DNA from: Taibaiella sp.
GTDB taxonomy: Bacteria > Bacteroidota > Bacteroidia > Chitinophagales > Chitinophagaceae
DNA: 37,052 nucleotides
NCBI GenBank assembly: GCA_014377675.1
Contig: JACMPD010000177.1
Location: 1-37,052 of the forward strand
Reading direction: 5' to 3'
The notes under the pieces were generated by a model. The model was not told the DNA's origin, searched no databases, and worked only from the letters and a program-made list of their open reading frames with translations. Positions within the stretch are counted from its first letter, which is position 1. Each line of letters starts with the position of its first letter. This document shows positions 26,110-34,832 of this stretch, in pieces. Made by a program: the position numbers and the translations under genes.

Positions 26110-28137
26110 ATGAGAAATATTTTAAACAAACTGTGTACGGCGGCGCTGATAACGTTGCTCCCACAAATTCAGGCCGTTGCCTCGTCTCACAGGGAGGCGC
26201 CGCTAATAGCTTTCGACGGGCAGGCAGACAATACTGACCTTTATGTATTCAGAAGCCCATGCGACACCAATAAGGTGGTAATTATTGCCAATTACATACC
26301 TTTTGAACATCCTGCGGGCGGGCCAAACTGGTATTCTTTCGGGCAGAATATACGCTACGAAATACACATCAAAAACAAAACCACCACGACTGGTGATGAT
26401 ATTATTTATCGTTTTACCTTCACTCAAAGAAATGAAGATTCTTCAACTTTCTTCAATATAAGGTTGGGTAAGGAAAATCAAAAGACGGTATATATGTGTG
26501 AGCGCAGCGTTAATGGCGGCAGCAGCTTTACAGCAATTAAAACGGGCGGTACAGTACCCCCGGCTAACATAGGGCCACGCTCTATTGATGGTCCGGTTGG
26601 TTTGAACCACACAGCAGGTTATGATGACCTGATGATGTCAGCTGTTACAACGGCCACTACAGGTGAGAAATTATTCTGCGGCCCCGTTGATGATCCGTTC
26701 TTCGTTGACCTGGGTGGTGCTTTTGATGTTGGCGGTTTCCGCAGCGTTGGCCGTGATGCTCTGGCGAAATTCAATTGCCATACTATAGCTATCGAAGTAC
26801 CTATTTCTACTTTGCAGGCAACAGGTTTGTCTACTACTTCAGCCACCAGCATTCTTGACCCTAACTTTATTATAGGTGTTTGGGCATCAGCCAGCAGGCA
26901 CACAATAACTACCCTCAGCACCGTAGGCGCTGATCCATCTACATCCGGTTCATGGGTGCAAATCTCCCGCATAGGTATGCCGCTTACTAACGAGGTAATA
27001 ATACCTATAGGCGCTAAAGACAGGTGGAATGGCGCGAACCCTTACACTGATGACATCAACTACGCCAAGTACTTCAACAATCCTGAACTGGCTCTATACA
27101 TGGATGCTTCAGCATTCGGTGGCGCAGTACCAGGTCTTGCCCCACTACGTATACAGACGGCTTCTTTAGGTACTTACGATTTCCGTAACACGAAAAAAGG
27201 TTTGTATCCTTTGAAAGGTAGTGCAGCAGTTGCAGGTACCGCATTAGATGATGCACTATTTGGTACTTTATTGCTCCCAGATTCCATGAGCCCACGTTCG
27301 GTAGATCTTCTCCCTATCTTCCTTACCGGTGTGCCTAACCTGGCTCCTTATCAACTGGCTACAGGTAAGGGTGGTAACCCGCTTGCTAACGGCAAGCCGT
27401 TTATCAACAACTTTATGCCTACCAAAACAGATATGATCAGGTTAAACATGGCAGTTCCGCCTACGCCTCGTAACAGTGCCGCTTTCAGTTCACTTGGGTT
27501 GGTACAGGCAGCAGTGCTTGGTTTAACTGACACTAATTACAACAGAACCGCCGCGTTACAGTTTATTCCTAACATGGATGGCTTCCCTAACGGCCGCAGG
27601 CTTGAAGATGATGTAACTACCATTGAGTTGCAGGCAGTATCAGGTGTTGTGTTAGCTGCCATTGGTTTGTGGTATGATGACTACACGGGCTCAGGCAGCC
27701 CTGTAACGGCTAACCTGGTGAGCGTATTATCTTTCAATGCAGGTGTTACTAAGAATGACACTACGTTTAAAGGTTGCTTCCCCTATTTACAGGATCCGTG
27801 GAGAGGCTTTACAGGCGCACAATATACAGGCCCTACCCTGGGTGTAAACACGCAGCAGCTGCCATTAAATACTCCTATGGCTGTTATGTCAGTGTTCCCT
27901 AACCCGGTAGCTTCAGCGGTTAACTTCCGTTACAAACTAACAGTTAGCGCCAACATCAATATCCAGATTACGGATATGACGGGTGGTGTGGTAAAAATGA
28001 TCAATGAGGGCGGCAGAGGTGCCGGCGACTATACCGCTCAGTGGGATGCTTCAGCATTGCCAACGGGTAACTATATCGTGAACCTGATTGCTAACAATGA
28101 AATACAGCAGACTGCTAAAATAGTGGTTGCCCACTAA
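26110..28137 (+). CDS. DUF4331 family protein with T9SS type A sorting tail (paralogue 2)
   Basis: I use the ATG at 26110 (675 residues), which starts a proper signal peptide; the track start at 26026 lies inside the upstream gene. The DUF4331 domain again begins right after the signal peptide (SSHREAPLIAFDGQADNTDL) and parallels paralogue 1 throughout. It then adds a linker and an 80-residue type A T9SS C-terminal domain (SVFPNPVASAVNFRYKL, IQITDMTGGVVK, LPTGNYIVNL, ending AKIVVAH). The tail should direct secretion across the outer membrane and attachment to the cell surface. The pair suggests one periplasmic and one surface-bound version of the same activity. A terminator follows. Confidence 0.92.
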   Translation: MRNILNKLCTAALITLLPQIQAVASSHREAPLIAFDGQADNTDLYVFRSPCDTNKVVIIANYIPFEHPAGGPNWYSFGQNIRYEIHIKNKTTTTGDDIIYRFTFTQRNEDSSTFFNIRLGKENQKTVYMCERSVNGGSSFTAIKTGGTVPPANIGPRSIDGPVGLNHTAGYDDLMMSAVTTATTGEKLFCGPVDDPFFVDLGGAFDVGGFRSVGRDALAKFNCHTIAIEVPISTLQATGLSTTSATSILDPNFIIGVWASASRHTITTLSTVGADPSTSGSWVQISRIGMPLTNEVIIPIGAKDRWNGANPYTDDINYAKYFNNPELALYMDASAFGGAVPGLAPLRIQTASLGTYDFRNTKKGLYPLKGSAAVAGTALDDALFGTLLLPDSMSPRSVDLLPIFLTGVPNLAPYQLATGKGGNPLANGKPFINNFMPTKTDMIRLNMAVPPTPRNSAAFSSLGLVQAAVLGLTDTNYNRTAALQFIPNMDGFPNGRRLEDDVTTIELQAVSGVVLAAIGLWYDDYTGSGSPVTANLVSVLSFNAGVTKNDTTFKGCFPYLQDPWRGFTGAQYTGPTLGVNTQQLPLNTPMAVMSVFPNPVASAVNFRYKLTVSANINIQITDMTGGVVKMINEGGRGAGDYTAQWDASALPTGNYIVNLIANNEIQQTAKIVVAH

Positions 28138-28160
28138 TACGGTCACTGAGATATAATGCA

Positions 28161-28192
28161 ATAAGAGGCCGGATTTTTCCGGCCTCTTATAA
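28161..28192 (+). terminator. Terminator hairpin after the DUF4331 pair
   Basis: A perfect 13-bp inverted repeat, ataagaggccgga (28161-28173) and tccggcctcttat (28178-28190), has a 4-base T loop. There is only a weak T-tract outside. It is palindromic and could work in both directions or only attenuate read-through into the TPR gene. Confidence 0.65.
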
Positions 28193-28266
28193 TTGAAGCC
28201 CTACCTGCCAGTATTTTAAAAGGATTATCTTCAGGCCAGGCATTAACACACTGCTAAAAACAAGAC

Positions 28267-29616
28267 ATGAAAGCAAGATATTTACTTATTTTATTGATAG
28301 CCGTGGCTATCGGGTGCACTACGGGCCTTACATCCTGCAAACAGAAGGAAGAGGAATTTCCCGCATTGCTGGAGCGTAAAAAAGCGACAGGGACAAAAGA
28401 GGAAGAGACCAGTATAAAGGAGGCGTATAACAAGGCTATAGAGGGCCTGAAGAAAAATCCTGAAGACCTGCAGCAATACATTAACCTTTCATCAGTATAC
28501 ATAACTGAAGGACGCATTACCGGCGATAACAGCTACTACAGCAACGCCGCCTTAAAAATGCTGAGTAAAGTAACAGAAAGCAAAACAGCCAATAAAGACC
28601 TTGAATTTCAGGCACTGAGCGTAAAATCAGCAGTACTGCTTAACCTGCACCAGTTTAAACAGGCACTTGAAACCGCACAACAGGGAGTTGCTATCAATAA
28701 CTACAATGCGGCCATTTACGGTGCACTGGTAGATGCGAACGTAGAGATGGGCAACTATGATGAGGCGGTAAAGGACTGCGACAAAATGATGGCTATAAGG
28801 CCTGACCTGCGCTCTTACTCCCGCGCGTCTTATCTCCGCCAGATATACGGGCAAAACGACGGTGCTATTGAAGCCATGAAAATGGCCGTGGACGCGGGTG
28901 TACCCGGGTCTGAAAATACGGAATGGGCCCGCACAACACTCGGCGATCTGTACCTGGCTAAGGGTAACGTGGACAGCGCTTCAGTCATTTACCGTACCTC
29001 GCTCGTTTACCGCCCCTCTTATCCTTTTGCGGTGATAGGCATGGCCAGGGTGGAGAAAGCAAGGAAAAACTATGACGCCGCCATAACGCAAACCAGGAAT
29101 GCGATAACTATCCTGAGCGATGTGGCGTTCGTGGCCCTGCTTGCGGATCTTTATGAGCTGAAAGGCGATGTTGCAAAAGCTAAAGAAACAAGAGAAGAGG
29201 TAATACGCCTGCTGGAACAGGGACAAAAGAGCGAAGAGAATAATGCAAATGCAAAACATAACGCAAGCAGAGAAATGGCAACCGCATATATGAACGCCGG
29301 CAAGCTGGACGAGGCACTGAAATTTGCAAAGACTGACCTGGAGATGCGCCCCTCAAATATTGACGCCAATGAGCTGGCCGCCTGGATATATTATTTGAAG
29401 GGTGACTACGCCAATGCCCGCACACACGCTGATAAAATGCTGGCTACCAATACCGCCAACGCCAATACCCTGTACAAGGCAGGCGCAATATATACGGCCG
29501 CAGGAGTGCCTGATAAAGGCAGTGAACTGATGAACAAAGCACTCGCTGTAAACCCGCTTATAGACCAGCGATTGATAAGCCAGGTAAAGCCAGCTGTAGT
29601 GAACAATAAGTCTTAA
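28267..29616 (+). CDS. TPR-repeat lipoprotein
   Basis: The 449-residue envelope protein has an N-terminal lipoprotein-like signal with two possible cysteines (AIGC, or LTSC near residue 24, followed by KQKEEE). The rest is a solenoid of about ten TPR units; good examples are LNLHQFKQALETAQQGVAIN, VDANVEMGNYDEAVKDCDKM and TAYMNAGKLDEALKFAKTDL. TPR proteins act as scaffolds, so it may hold together the DUF4331 proteins and the TonB receptor of this cluster, which is inference from position. It lies 17 bases before the small His-rich protein gene. Confidence 0.87.
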   Translation: MKARYLLILLIAVAIGCTTGLTSCKQKEEEFPALLERKKATGTKEEETSIKEAYNKAIEGLKKNPEDLQQYINLSSVYITEGRITGDNSYYSNAALKMLSKVTESKTANKDLEFQALSVKSAVLLNLHQFKQALETAQQGVAINNYNAAIYGALVDANVEMGNYDEAVKDCDKMMAIRPDLRSYSRASYLRQIYGQNDGAIEAMKMAVDAGVPGSENTEWARTTLGDLYLAKGNVDSASVIYRTSLVYRPSYPFAVIGMARVEKARKNYDAAITQTRNAITILSDVAFVALLADLYELKGDVAKAKETREEVIRLLEQGQKSEENNANAKHNASREMATAYMNAGKLDEALKFAKTDLEMRPSNIDANELAAWIYYLKGDYANARTHADKMLATNTANANTLYKAGAIYTAAGVPDKGSELMNKALAVNPLIDQRLISQVKPAVVNNKS

Positions 29617-29633
29617 ATCACGTGTAGTATAAA

Positions 29634-30089
29634 ATGAGCCATCTTGCTTCAGCACCATATTGTAAAACCCCGGCCCCTTCTTTTAAGGAGTGTGCCGGTG
29701 GCTTTATGCGGGAGCTGAAAAGCGTAATGACGGTTAAGATAGCCTGGCTGCTGATACTGGCATATGCCTTGGTGCTGGTAAAGCCGGTGATGCCGGTGAT
29801 AGCCGATGCCGCAGCACATGCCATGTGGGAAAGCAGGCACATAGCCACCGTACATGAAGAGCACGGCAAGTTCCACCTACACTACGAGGTACTGCAAAGC
29901 AATGCAGGCAGTGAGAAAGAAAAGCACGCCCCCGTGTATAAAAGTATGATTGCTGATGACCTGTTCATCTTACCCGTGCAGGGTGTTCAGCTGCGCCTGT
30001 TTGCGCCTCGGCTTATTCACCATTCCGGCCGTTCGGCAATCGCAGCACTGTATGAACCTATAACCCGTTACCAACCTCCCAAAGTTTAA
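29634..30089 (+). CDS. Small His-rich exported protein upstream of TonB receptor
   Basis: The ORF has 151 codons; the true start may be the ATG at 29706 (MRELKSVMTVKIAW) or 29727, which brings the hydrophobic segment TVKIAWLLILAYALVLVKPV to the N-terminus as a signal or anchor. After it comes IADAAAHAMWESRHIATVHEEHGKFHLHY, rich in His and Glu, then a basic C-terminal part. Similar short proteins with this IADAAAH...H-rich pattern are found next to metal-linked TonB receptors and efflux genes in Bacteroidota; that is recollection, not a search result. A metal-binding role in the periplasm is plausible but unproven. Confidence 0.65.
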   Translation: MSHLASAPYCKTPAPSFKECAGGFMRELKSVMTVKIAWLLILAYALVLVKPVMPVIADAAAHAMWESRHIATVHEEHGKFHLHYEVLQSNAGSEKEKHAPVYKSMIADDLFILPVQGVQLRLFAPRLIHHSGRSAIAALYEPITRYQPPKV

Positions 30090-30120
30090 AATCTGAGTGC
30101 CTGCCCATTGAACAACCTCA

Positions 30121-30249
30121 ATGAGCAACCGGCTGCGCCACAAGCGTGGCAAGGCGTGCATGTGTATGCACAGCCCTGGCTTCATCTATCGTCTTCCCTT
30201 GGTGGAAGCGGATGAGAACGCCATGGTATTCCCTCAACTCATTTTTTAA
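30121..30249 (+). CDS. Possible 42-aa Cys/Met/His small ORF before TonB receptor
   Basis: The ORF is too short for the track. It starts MSNRLRHKRGKACMCMHS, contains a CMCMH cluster, ends in QLIF and stops 10 bases before the receptor ATG. Coding reality is uncertain. It might be a metal-responsive leader peptide or chance. The DNA here also folds into several short hairpins (for example gtgcatgtgtatgcac). Confidence 0.25.
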   Translation: MSNRLRHKRGKACMCMHSPGFIYRLPLVEADENAMVFPQLIF

Positions 30250-30259
30250 ACCTCCTCCA

Positions 30260-32551
30260 ATGAAACCAATTGTACAGAAGATAATTTTATATTTTATAGT
30301 GCTGGCGGTGCCGGCAACATTATACGCCCATAAAGGCAGCCTCCGGGCTGTTGTTTATGACGGCAACACCCGGAAACCCCTTGAAGGCGTGAGCATCTAC
30401 ATCAAATCAATTGATCAAAGCGCGGTGACAGACGCATTCGGCAAATTTTTCCTGAGGGGCATAGCGGCAGGCAACCATAAAATAGTACTCAGCCACCTGG
30501 GCTATGAGAATATTGAAGATGAGCTGAAGATAGAAGACGGCGTTACCACCGAAGCAAGCTGGTATATGAGCGGCGCGGCCATACAAATGGCCTCCGTTTC
30601 AGTAAATGCCGGCAAGGCGCTCAACCTCAGCAGCATTAGTGGCATTGACCTGAAATTGCGTCCTGTTAATAACACCCAGGATCTGCTGAGGCTGGTGCCG
30701 GGTTTGTTTATAGCGCAGCACCAGGGCGGTGGCAAGGCGGAGCAGATATTTTTGCGGGGCTTTGATTGTGACCATGGTACTGATATAAATATAACCGTGG
30801 ACAATATGCCGGTAAACATGGTATCGCACGCGCACGGGCAGGGTTTTGCCGATGCGCATTTTATTATTCCTGAAGCGGTGCAGGAGGTGGACTATGGCAA
30901 GGGGCCGTACCAAATAGACAAGGGCAACCTTTGCACCGCAGGCTATGTGGCGCTGAAAACTAAAAACGAACTGGATAACAACTTTATTAAAGGCGAGGCG
31001 GGCAGTTTCGGTTACTACCGAATGGCCGCCGGCCTGCAGTTGCTTACCCGCAACCAGGACAGCAATGCGCACCAGGACGCCTACATAATGGGGGAGTATG
31101 GCTACAACCGCAGCTACTTCGATGCGCCGCAGAATTTCAACCGGTTTAACCTGATGGGAAAGTACACCAATTATATATCAAATGATAAGATATTTTCGCT
31201 CACACTTTCCGGTTTCCGCTCCTCATGGGATGCCTCAGGGCAAATACCCACCCGCGCAGTGGAGCAGGGCCTTGTGGGCAGGTATGGAGGCATAGACCCT
31301 GAAAGCGGCCTCACCGGCAGGTACAACATGAACCTGCAATATTATCAGAGTATCAACAACAACAGCAGCGTTAAATCAAATCTGTACCTGGCATACTATC
31401 ACTTCAATCTTTATTCTGATTTTACCTATTTCGCACAAGATCCCGATCAGGGCGACCAGATCTTTCAGTCAGAGAAAAGAGTTGTGGCAGGCTATAACTC
31501 CGAATATGCGACAAACTACACGGCAGGCGGGCTTAAGATGAAGACCCAGGCGGGCGTTGGCATACGGTATGATAACATTACGGGCAATGAATTGTCGCAC
31601 ACCATAGGCAAAACCGTTTTGCTGAACAGGGTTCAATACGGCGATATCAATGAAACCAATGTATTTGGCTATGTAAATCAAACGATATACGTGCTGCCCC
31701 GCCTCGTTATTAACCTGGGTACACGCTTTGATCAATTTGTGCAGCAATACACCAACCGCATGCCTAACGAAAAAACCAGGAGCACAGCCACCACCGGCAA
31801 ACTGAGCCCCAAGGCTGGTGTTTATTATAACTTTAGTGACAATGCGCGGGTCTACTACAATTACGGAACCGGTTTTCATAGTAATGATACCCGGACTGTG
31901 GCGCTCGGCGGGGTGCCTGCCGGCAATACAGTACCTCAGGCGTTTTCTCATGACTTAGGCGTTGTTATTAAGCCCGTACGCAGGTTGCTGTTATCCGCGG
32001 CGGTATGGCACCTTAACCTGCAGCAGGAATTTGCGTATGCAGGTGATATGGCGGTTATTGACACCTCCGGCAGAACGCGCAGAATGGGCATTGATTTTTC
32101 AGCACGCTATGAAATATTTAAGTGGCTGTATGCTGATTTTGATATTAACTATGCTCATTGCAGGGCAATAGACCAGCCCGCCGGCAATGATTTCATCGCC
32201 CTCGCAGCACCCCTTACTTCCATAGGCGGCCTTACTTTTAAAGTAAACAAGAGCATCACCGCCAGCCTCCGCTACAGGCACATCGGCGACAGGCCGGCCA
32301 CTGATGACAACACACTTACCGCATTAGGCTATACGGTGTGTGACGCCGTTGTCAACTACTCGCGCAAAAAATACGAGTTCGGTGTGCAGGTGCAAAACCT
32401 CTTCAACACAGAGTGGAATGAGGCTCAGTTCGCGACTGAAACAAGGTTGAAATTGCCAGGTGGCAGCCTGGAGCAATCTTCAGCTACTGATGTATGCTTC
32501 ACCCCGGGTACACCATTTTTTATCAAGTTTAGCGCCACCTATAAATTTTAA
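30260..32551 (+). CDS. TonB-dependent receptor, metal-type plug
   Basis: I use the ATG at 30260 (763 residues), the first that gives a signal peptide (MKPIVQKIILYFIVLAVPAT ... YAH); the track start at 30146 is in the gap. Residues about 26-105 are a CarboxypepD_reg-like domain (RAVVYDGNTRKPLEGVSIYI). The plug at about 130-240 contains VPGLFIAQHQGGGKAEQIFL, FDCDHGTDINITVDNMPVN and SHAHGQGFADAHFIIPE. The His-rich HAHGQG string is, to my knowledge, typical of Bacteroidota receptors beside heavy-metal genes. The barrel ends SATYKF. With the His-rich protein upstream, metal or metal-complex import is the best guess. Asp/Cys in FDCDHG replaces the more usual FDADHG. Confidence 0.9.
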   Translation: MKPIVQKIILYFIVLAVPATLYAHKGSLRAVVYDGNTRKPLEGVSIYIKSIDQSAVTDAFGKFFLRGIAAGNHKIVLSHLGYENIEDELKIEDGVTTEASWYMSGAAIQMASVSVNAGKALNLSSISGIDLKLRPVNNTQDLLRLVPGLFIAQHQGGGKAEQIFLRGFDCDHGTDINITVDNMPVNMVSHAHGQGFADAHFIIPEAVQEVDYGKGPYQIDKGNLCTAGYVALKTKNELDNNFIKGEAGSFGYYRMAAGLQLLTRNQDSNAHQDAYIMGEYGYNRSYFDAPQNFNRFNLMGKYTNYISNDKIFSLTLSGFRSSWDASGQIPTRAVEQGLVGRYGGIDPESGLTGRYNMNLQYYQSINNNSSVKSNLYLAYYHFNLYSDFTYFAQDPDQGDQIFQSEKRVVAGYNSEYATNYTAGGLKMKTQAGVGIRYDNITGNELSHTIGKTVLLNRVQYGDINETNVFGYVNQTIYVLPRLVINLGTRFDQFVQQYTNRMPNEKTRSTATTGKLSPKAGVYYNFSDNARVYYNYGTGFHSNDTRTVALGGVPAGNTVPQAFSHDLGVVIKPVRRLLLSAAVWHLNLQQEFAYAGDMAVIDTSGRTRRMGIDFSARYEIFKWLYADFDINYAHCRAIDQPAGNDFIALAAPLTSIGGLTFKVNKSITASLRYRHIGDRPATDDNTLTALGYTVCDAVVNYSRKKYEFGVQVQNLFNTEWNEAQFATETRLKLPGGSLEQSSATDVCFTPGTPFFIKFSATYKF

Positions 32552-32566
32552 CAGGTGCAAATCTAT

Positions 32567-32620
32567 TCTTATGGCGGCACGCAGGCAATAGCCGCCTGCC
32601 GCCATAAGCGTTTTTTATTT
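32567..32620 (+). terminator. Rho-independent terminator after TonB receptor
   Basis: ttatggcggca (32569-32579) pairs with tgccgccataa (32597-32607), with a second short stem in the loop, followed by gcgttttttatttttttt. Confidence 0.85.
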
Positions 32621-32641
32621 TTTTTAACCCGCCAATTAATA

Positions 32642-33717
32642 CCATTACGTAATATATATTAGTCTGATAGTATTGAGATTAAAGCATTGGCGAGATAAAG
32701 AAACTACTGAAAGGCAGTGATCCCATGATAGCCAAAAGATTGCATGCCTTGCTCATTTTTCAACATGAAGGAACCGGCATTCCCAAACGTGAAGCAACTG
32801 AAAGTATAGGTGTTAATCACAACAGTATTCAAACATGGCGCAGTTTATATATTGCCGGGGGGGCTGGAAGGGTTAATGAGCCATCGTAAAACAGGCTATA
32901 AGCCGAGCATAATAACTGCTGAGCAGCAAGAGGCTATAAAAGAGCAAATGCACAAACCAGACAATGGCTTTGTTGGGTTCATTGAGCTGTTAGCATGGTT
33001 TAACGAAAAATTCAATACCGATGTGAACTACAAAACTTTTCATGGTTTTGTGGTAAGAAAATTTGATGCAAAAATAAGAACAGCCCGTAAACTACATGTA
33101 AAAAAAGACCCTGAGGCAGTAGCGGCTTTTAGAAAAACTTCAGTTGTGAATGTGAAAAAATATTTAAAGACAAAGGAGAAGGATACGAAAAAGTAAACCT
33201 GTATTGCCACGATGAAGCCAGATTTGTACTATTTACCCGGAATGGAAATGGGCTAACAGCCAAGGGCGTTAAACCGGTGAGCAAGTTTCAACAAGTATGT
33301 CAATCATTATATTTATTTGGGGCGTACTCGCCATTTACCGGTGATCATTTTGAACTGGAATTACCGCACTGCAATACAGATAGCTTTGGAGTTTTTCTTG
33401 AAGAATTTTCAAGAGAAACTCCAAATGAGTTTAAACTAATTTTGCTTGATAATGGCGCGTTTCATAAAGCAGCTGATCAGGCTATCCCCAATAGCCTTGC
33501 TATTCATTCCGCCTTATTCCCCGGAGTTAAATCCGGCCGAAAAAATGGTGGAGAATAACAAGAGCGTTTACAGGTAAACTACACAAATGACTTGACGCCG
33601 CAAGCCTTTTCATAAAGGAAGAAGTGATGAAACTCACTAATGACATCGTTACGAAAACTTGCAAATTAGACTATGCATTTTTATCTAAATTTTAGACTAA
33701 TTTATATTAGATATTGG
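32642..33717 (+). mobile_element. Decayed IS630-type insertion sequence with TIRs
   Basis: The element is about 1076 bases long. Its ends are imperfect inverted repeats: CCATTACGTAATATATATTA at 32642 and, reading inward from 33717 on the minus strand, CCAATATCTAATATAAATTA; about 20 of the first 24 bases agree. TA flanks both ends (32640-32641 and 33718-33719), as expected for IS630/Tc1-mariner insertion. Its transposase gene is broken by several frameshifts, so it cannot move on its own. It sits between the TonB receptor terminator and coaD without damaging either. Confidence 0.8.
32725..33695 (+). pseudogene. IS630 family transposase, multiply frameshifted
   Basis: Reading across frames gives one IS630-type transposase. 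The N-terminal helix-turn-helix begins at ATG 32725 (MIAKRLHALLIFQHEGTGIP). A run of seven G at 32857-32863 shifts the frame; it resumes as LEGLMSHRKTGYKPSI. A second shift is in the A run near 33155 (resuming YEKVNLYCHDEARFVL, first catalytic Asp), and a third lies near 33505 (resuming FIPPYSPELNPAEKM, the DDE-E motif). A lost base follows near 33541 (resuming WRITRAFTGKLHK), then an in-frame TGA. The gene ends DYAFLSKF with TAG at 33693-33695. Tracks 32810-33196 and 33277-33558 are its fragments. Confidence 0.85.
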
Positions 33718-33749
33718 TATTGCATCTTCTGTTATCCTTCCTTTATCAT

Positions 33750-34223
33750 TCAATCCGCTTTCAAACCGGCTACCACCTCAGGTGGTAAAAACATAGCTGC
33801 GTTGCCACCATTGCGGATCACATCGCGCACAAGGGTCGATGATATGGTGCTGTAGAGCGGGGAGCACGTAAGGAAGATCGTTTCAATATCCGGTGCCAGC
33901 ATACGGTTCATATCTGCAATGGCTTTTTCATACTCAAAATCGCTGATGTACCTGATACCGCGCAGTATATAAGCCGCCTTTATTTCCCTGCAGTACTCAA
34001 CCGTGAGGCCGCTGTACACGGCTACTTCTATCCTCGGGTCATGCCTGAAAATGTCTTTTATCCACCCGGTCCGCTGTTCTTCGGAATACATGGGTTGTTT
34101 TGATGAATTGGAACCTATCCCTATCACCAGCTTGTCAAACAAAGACACCGCCCGTTCTATCACATCAATATGCCCCTTGGTAATGGGGTCAAAGGTGCCC
34201 GGGAACAAACATATACGGCTCAT
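33750..34223 (-). CDS. coaD: Phosphopantetheine adenylyltransferase CoaD
   Basis: CoaD makes dephospho-CoA from 4'-phosphopantetheine and ATP, the penultimate step of coenzyme A synthesis. The 157-residue length is typical. The nucleotidyltransferase motifs are intact: FPGTFDPITKGHIDVI (contains TxGH), YILRGIRYISDFEYEKAIAD for substrate binding, and the C-terminal YSTISSTLVRDVI (ISSTxxR). It is third in a DUF3822-rsmD-coaD operon, 54 bases after rsmD, and its 3' end approaches the IS630 remnant. Confidence 0.96.
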   Translation of the reverse strand: MSRICLFPGTFDPITKGHIDVIERAVSLFDKLVIGIGSNSSKQPMYSEEQRTGWIKDIFRHDPRIEVAVYSGLTVEYCREIKAAYILRGIRYISDFEYEKAIADMNRMLAPDIETIFLTCSPLYSTISSTLVRDVIRNGGNAAMFLPPEVVAGLKAD

Positions 34224-34277
34224 AATATCAGGTATGTTGGTTATAATATTGAGTTTTTGTAGTATTTGCTTCTAAAG

Positions 34278-34832
34278 TTACTCCTTACCTTCCTCTTTCA
34301 GCTTGAAAAAAGTAAAGGCAGTGGTGCCGTAGTTTTTCATGCGCACAAAGGCCGGGTGCCGCTGGTAGTCGTTGCTCGTGGCGTGTTCCATTACAAACAG
34401 GCCGCCCGGCAGCAGCAGGTTGCGCTCAAAAACAATCATGGGTATAGAGTCAATCTCGGCCAGCGCATAAGGCGGGTCAGCAAAAATGAAGTCGAACTGC
34501 TCCGTACAATGCTTCATATATTTGAATACATCCCCCTTTACAAGCCGCGTTCTGTCCGTTATCCCCAGGTCGCCCACCGTCTTTTTTATAAAATCGAATG
34601 TAGTAGCGTCACGCTCCACTATGGTAAGCTCGGCAGCGCCCCTTGAGGCCAGTTCATAGCTTACGCTGCCCGTGCCGCCAAAAAGATCAAGGGTGCGGTT
34701 GCCCTCCAATTCAATCGAATTATGAAGCATATTAAACAGTCCTTCCCTTGCCAGCTCGGTAGTAGGCCGCGCAGGTATACCCGCCGGCGGGTTAAAACGA
34801 CGCCCCCCGAACGCGCCGCTTATTATGCGCAT
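34278..34832 (-). CDS. rsmD: 16S rRNA (guanine-N2)-methyltransferase RsmD
   Basis: RsmD methylates G966 of 16S rRNA (E. coli numbering) using S-adenosylmethionine. The 184 residues show MRIISGAFGGRRF at the start, the RPTTELAREGLFNML motif, the SAM-binding TLDLFGGTGSVSYELASRGA and the catalytic FADPPYAL. It overlaps the upstream DUF3822 gene by 10 bases, so translation is coupled. Confidence 0.95.
   Translation of the reverse strand: MRIISGAFGGRRFNPPAGIPARPTTELAREGLFNMLHNSIELEGNRTLDLFGGTGSVSYELASRGAAELTIVERDATTFDFIKKTVGDLGITDRTRLVKGDVFKYMKHCTEQFDFIFADPPYALAEIDSIPMIVFERNLLLPGGLFVMEHATSNDYQRHPAFVRMKNYGTTAFTFFKLKEEGKE

Noticed and set aside
30090-30259. SAM- or cobalamin-type riboswitch
   Set aside because: gagcaaccggct...ggcaaggcgtgc is faintly reminiscent of a SAM-I core, but the conserved P1/P3 sequence and kink-turn are absent, and no B12 box is present.
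32810-33558. ORFs 32810-33196 and 33277-33558 as two separate hypothetical genes
   Set aside because: They are fragments of one frameshifted IS630 transposase; the intervening frame encodes the missing catalytic segment.
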